Assembly: GCF_900141815.1 (NCBI RefSeq)
Contig: NZ_FQYR01000002.1
Location: 845,091-909,090, forward strand
DNA from: Rubritalea squalenifaciens DSM 18772
GTDB taxonomy: Bacteria; Verrucomicrobiota; Verrucomicrobiia; Verrucomicrobiales; Akkermansiaceae
DNA: 64,000 nt
Direction of reading: 5' to 3'
Every line of letters starts with the position of its first letter. Within the stretch, counting starts at the first letter, position 1. Shown piece by piece: positions 63,501-64,000 of the stretch. A program made the position numbers and the translations under genes. The notes under the pieces are model-generated. The model saw only the letters and a program-made list of their open reading frames with translations, was not told where the DNA came from and did not search any database.

Positions 63501-64000
63501 ATGGGGTATTCGCCAGCTTCGCTAAACTTGAGCGTGTAGCTGCTATTGAGTCCTTTGCCTCTGAGAATATCCAGTGAGTAGCCAGCGCCGTGAGGAAATT
63601 CTTTCAGGGCGAGCGGGCCGGTTAGGAGGGTGATTTCCCCGCCTTCAGAGGATCTCACAGAGGCGGTGCCACTCAGAGTGATAGTGGCGCTTTCCTTGTT
63701 CTCACTGAGAGTGGCATTCAGTTTGAGTTGCTGGAGATTGATCTTGCCGATAGTCGCACCGCTGGCACTGGTTCCGAGCACGATGGAGTTGTTTGCCGTC
63801 GAGAGTAGGGAAAGTTCGTAGGGATTGGAGGTGTTGACCTTGAGCGGCTGGCAGCCATTGGCCTGCTGGAGATTCACTTGAAGACCCGGCGACCAGCTGA
63901 TCTTGGTCTCCTGGCGGAATCCTGTCGCTTGTCCGGGGCTGAGGGTGGTGACTTGGAGTTCCTTATCCAGCTCGGTGGCATTTCTCAGGATCTTGGCGCT
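57545..64000 (-). CDS. giant membrane protein with two homologous beta-rich halves (N-terminus beyond window)
   Basis: At least 2151 residues; the frame is open to the right edge. The N-terminal half is beta-rich and extracytoplasmic in character. A membrane block of several helices follows (coded at about 61120-61265 and 60700-61010), then a second beta-rich half homologous to the first. Next come a helical, TPR-like region (about 57750-58200) and a last transmembrane helix (about 57545-57610). Matches between the halves include LPGLSEKNGLG/LPGLSEEEART (near 62110 and 59040) and LPENSTLWEVRADGESL/LPEKAELFSVIVNGESV (near 61560 and 58490), with equal spacing. No family was recognised. Confidence 0.8.
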   Translation of the reverse strand, partial: SAKILRNATELDKELQVTTLSPGQATGFRQETKISWSPGLQVNLQQANGCQPLKVNTSNPYELSLLSTANNSIVLGTSASGATIGKINLQQLKLNATLSENKESATITLSGTASVRSSEGGEITLLTGPLALKEFPHGAGYSLDILRGKGLNSSYTLKFSEAGEYPINMVFAASLYEPQGWQGLTFSIPHSAIVPLTLSGIPAGYSFKQDALVVPQQDTSGNWTGFLPATGICQVYWKDQKADAQGELFFTTKALVDVQVGAGMLKELTRIETKIMQGKMRTMRLTLDGPGDILAVHGDQVGNWKVSGEGDQRQLEITFTGERNVINPITIQTQYPLGQFPAKVKPLRITPENALRHSGHVRLSNHGAVRLGVSNQQGMMQLAPEQFPGANLPSKPRQVFVYRFPSAQRDWEVVADQILPEVGVNQVLVYKLSEADREVLANIELDIREAPLREWEMRIPADYAVASVTGAEVAQMIVGSTVTNGERSLKINFSKEVIGRQLIHVHLSLNKSTKAGDWKLVKINYPQAKSVRGNLGVEAALGWRLVPKDIKKLVETPLAFFPKRSAALQQAFRLRDADWEATMTVESLPQSIQADVFHLYSLRESMVYGSVLINYFVVGSPMNEWKILVPGLSEKNGLGNVIVEGQNVRSWRQDGDQLIVTLNQPTLGGSTLLVSFEQPMDAKGGTLELGKVRPMDALNEGGFIQVVSPTQVKPSILVSNGLLKLGASELPAEYRLMSSAPSLAAWQYASRDFELSMNVEWYQPSSTLGQVVDFATLDTVVSRDGQVVTEASFFIKTRGRKALELTLPENSTLWEVRADGESLNARKDGSHILVPLPPKNDPNAPVKVTLRYGSTSENASRPTAGTPSLAAPITISEWKITSDSDHLLEVIDGNAKPSEPNLTETGFEWQMKYPFQILGILLLIIASVWTLRRAKSGGWIPALGVLWIILAFVFSVNLATKASSERRVNKQSFEVVTPVVSPEQPLVITMSNKTVNEAMISKGWIAVGALGAIALIGGVARRELRNPLVQSGAAALILLGILGQHGGAIAFYGILAAICCLLFILLIQQWLQGSMMRRAKKAVTTAATAVLAMSLWFGSGDVSSASEIADSISQNWSIKAERLEASMEVKWTAKAGESIVLLSNPAVLKNIQAEGAQVSKGNNNGQLTWYLIAQRDGLITASVSYEMPMQNLTDHLWTVPTGPSAAHRLSVTVDQPNWEVSSANAISQEQKTTLAAGLSGADMVLTPVTAAALSLRPASRDPEKEPTRFFVESADIYLPSPGVVDGYHELSIRPVSGQISSLTIDTPADIMIGDVMGHNVESWRFNPDNKTLSIDLAKPASREFQLTVTSQRGLAELPQDLSLAPLSVREADTVVGILGLAFSDDAQPDNIQTEGLATANIGDFKASLLQQAQAVHSGFTLHKVYRYNKENAQLSLKIEPVEAELRVTTNQVLSLGEERIVFSITANVNILRAGIFELQFPIPQDLEIESISSPALRDWTEIERNKQRIAVLQLNGRTIGAQQFSITMAGRSPAANGSAAEWQVPHFSILNTVRQTGDLRISPNPGIRIRTINRQHISQLDARTAGSNRKGDLAFKLLQSDWKLSIGIEKLDPWVKATALQEVTLREGQTRTRLSLNYTIENAAVKTLRVQLPGLSEEEARTVRGSGASVKEIVKLDGDIWEIRLRRGIIGNVPVEIEFQRAVEQRGSAESITPIKLVDARQVTQFVTVRASGRLDMTPSETAGWRTLDWANIPAQLRNPAEGNVPGLCYQVTVPDMAMKIAVKRHDIADTLKLRIVNGTLTSVFSDHGAALTMVELKVRVVEKHTMRAMLPEKAELFSVIVNGESVDVVRQGDEHLFYVTPGAEDDRHADVRIVYRDLGEADTQKNIALDGPRFNAPIEKIDWFVRLPKGYQLASRDQSFDLIDAHGVESSYSESQYQETMQSKRQAVVEKAQDQMVQANDWISKGEYKKAEQVLNQVSSNRAVDAASNEDARVQLRKLRNEQALMGLNTRRQKIYLDNAAVGNTANMNAALEEAAKINPVFNGDTNYNPSDIDKLLSGNTQEERQAMLSIANRMVSQQLAAQPAPQAIEITMPESGQLLHFHRGVQLNADSPMTLELSVAPEHGSSWWMPLYLIILLGAAIWAILLLRK

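Overview
The window reads as a chromosomal segment of a Gram-negative bacterium of the Verrucomicrobiota, probably Verrucomicrobiae (Rubritalea/Haloferula-like). This is an inference from gene content: SHD1-domain, DUF1080, Tat-exported Gfo/Idh/MocA, PhoD-like and multidomain GH10 proteins next to LolD-, MCE- and Lnt-type envelope genes. No rRNA, tRNA, CRISPR array, integrase or transposase was recognised. Most of the window is ordinary chromosome with many small co-directional operons. Several convergent gene pairs overlap by only 4-8 bases at their stop codons.

Left part (1-16.4 kb): a truncated smpB and rpoZ, preceded by a run of RNA hairpins; ilvE; an operon of a class I methyltransferase, a LolD-type ABC ATPase and a macro-domain gene interrupted by one in-frame stop; a phosphohexomutase; lnt; bioF; a D,D-carboxypeptidase; a deoA-deoD-cdd nucleoside salvage operon; a DUF1802 protein; a TraB-like protein with a small exported neighbour; and nadK.

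Centre (16.4-40.1 kb): a superoxide dismutase with an unusual set of cysteines; rmuC; a Cache/HAMP/SpoIIE phosphatase; an operon of a 36-residue membrane peptide, an MscS channel and a GYF_2 membrane protein; rpsB-tsf; an AEC transporter; leuD; a dispersed Mla-like lipid transport locus (mlaF and mlaD separated by a PhoD-like phosphatase, with a second PhoD-like gene converging on mlaD); an NHL-repeat exported protein; an SHD1 protein; pxpBCA for 5-oxoproline use; a DinB-fold protein; a DUF3127 protein ending in an SSB-like acidic tip; and a GH25-fold lipoprotein that lacks expected catalytic acids.

Right part (40.2-64 kb): two tandem, nearly gap-free paralogous multidomain GH10 xylanases; a probable beta-propeller protein; two Gfo/Idh/MocA oxidoreductases and a NupG-like MFS transporter; then dnaK, a four-helix-bundle (S23/IVS) cassette flanked by inverted repeats, groES and groEL; a DUF1080 exported protein; and the 3' 6.4 kb of a giant gene. 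The giant protein is built from two homologous beta-rich halves separated by a membrane block. It and the IVS cassette inside the chaperone region are the least conventional parts of the window.

All family calls come from reading motifs by eye; no database search was possible.
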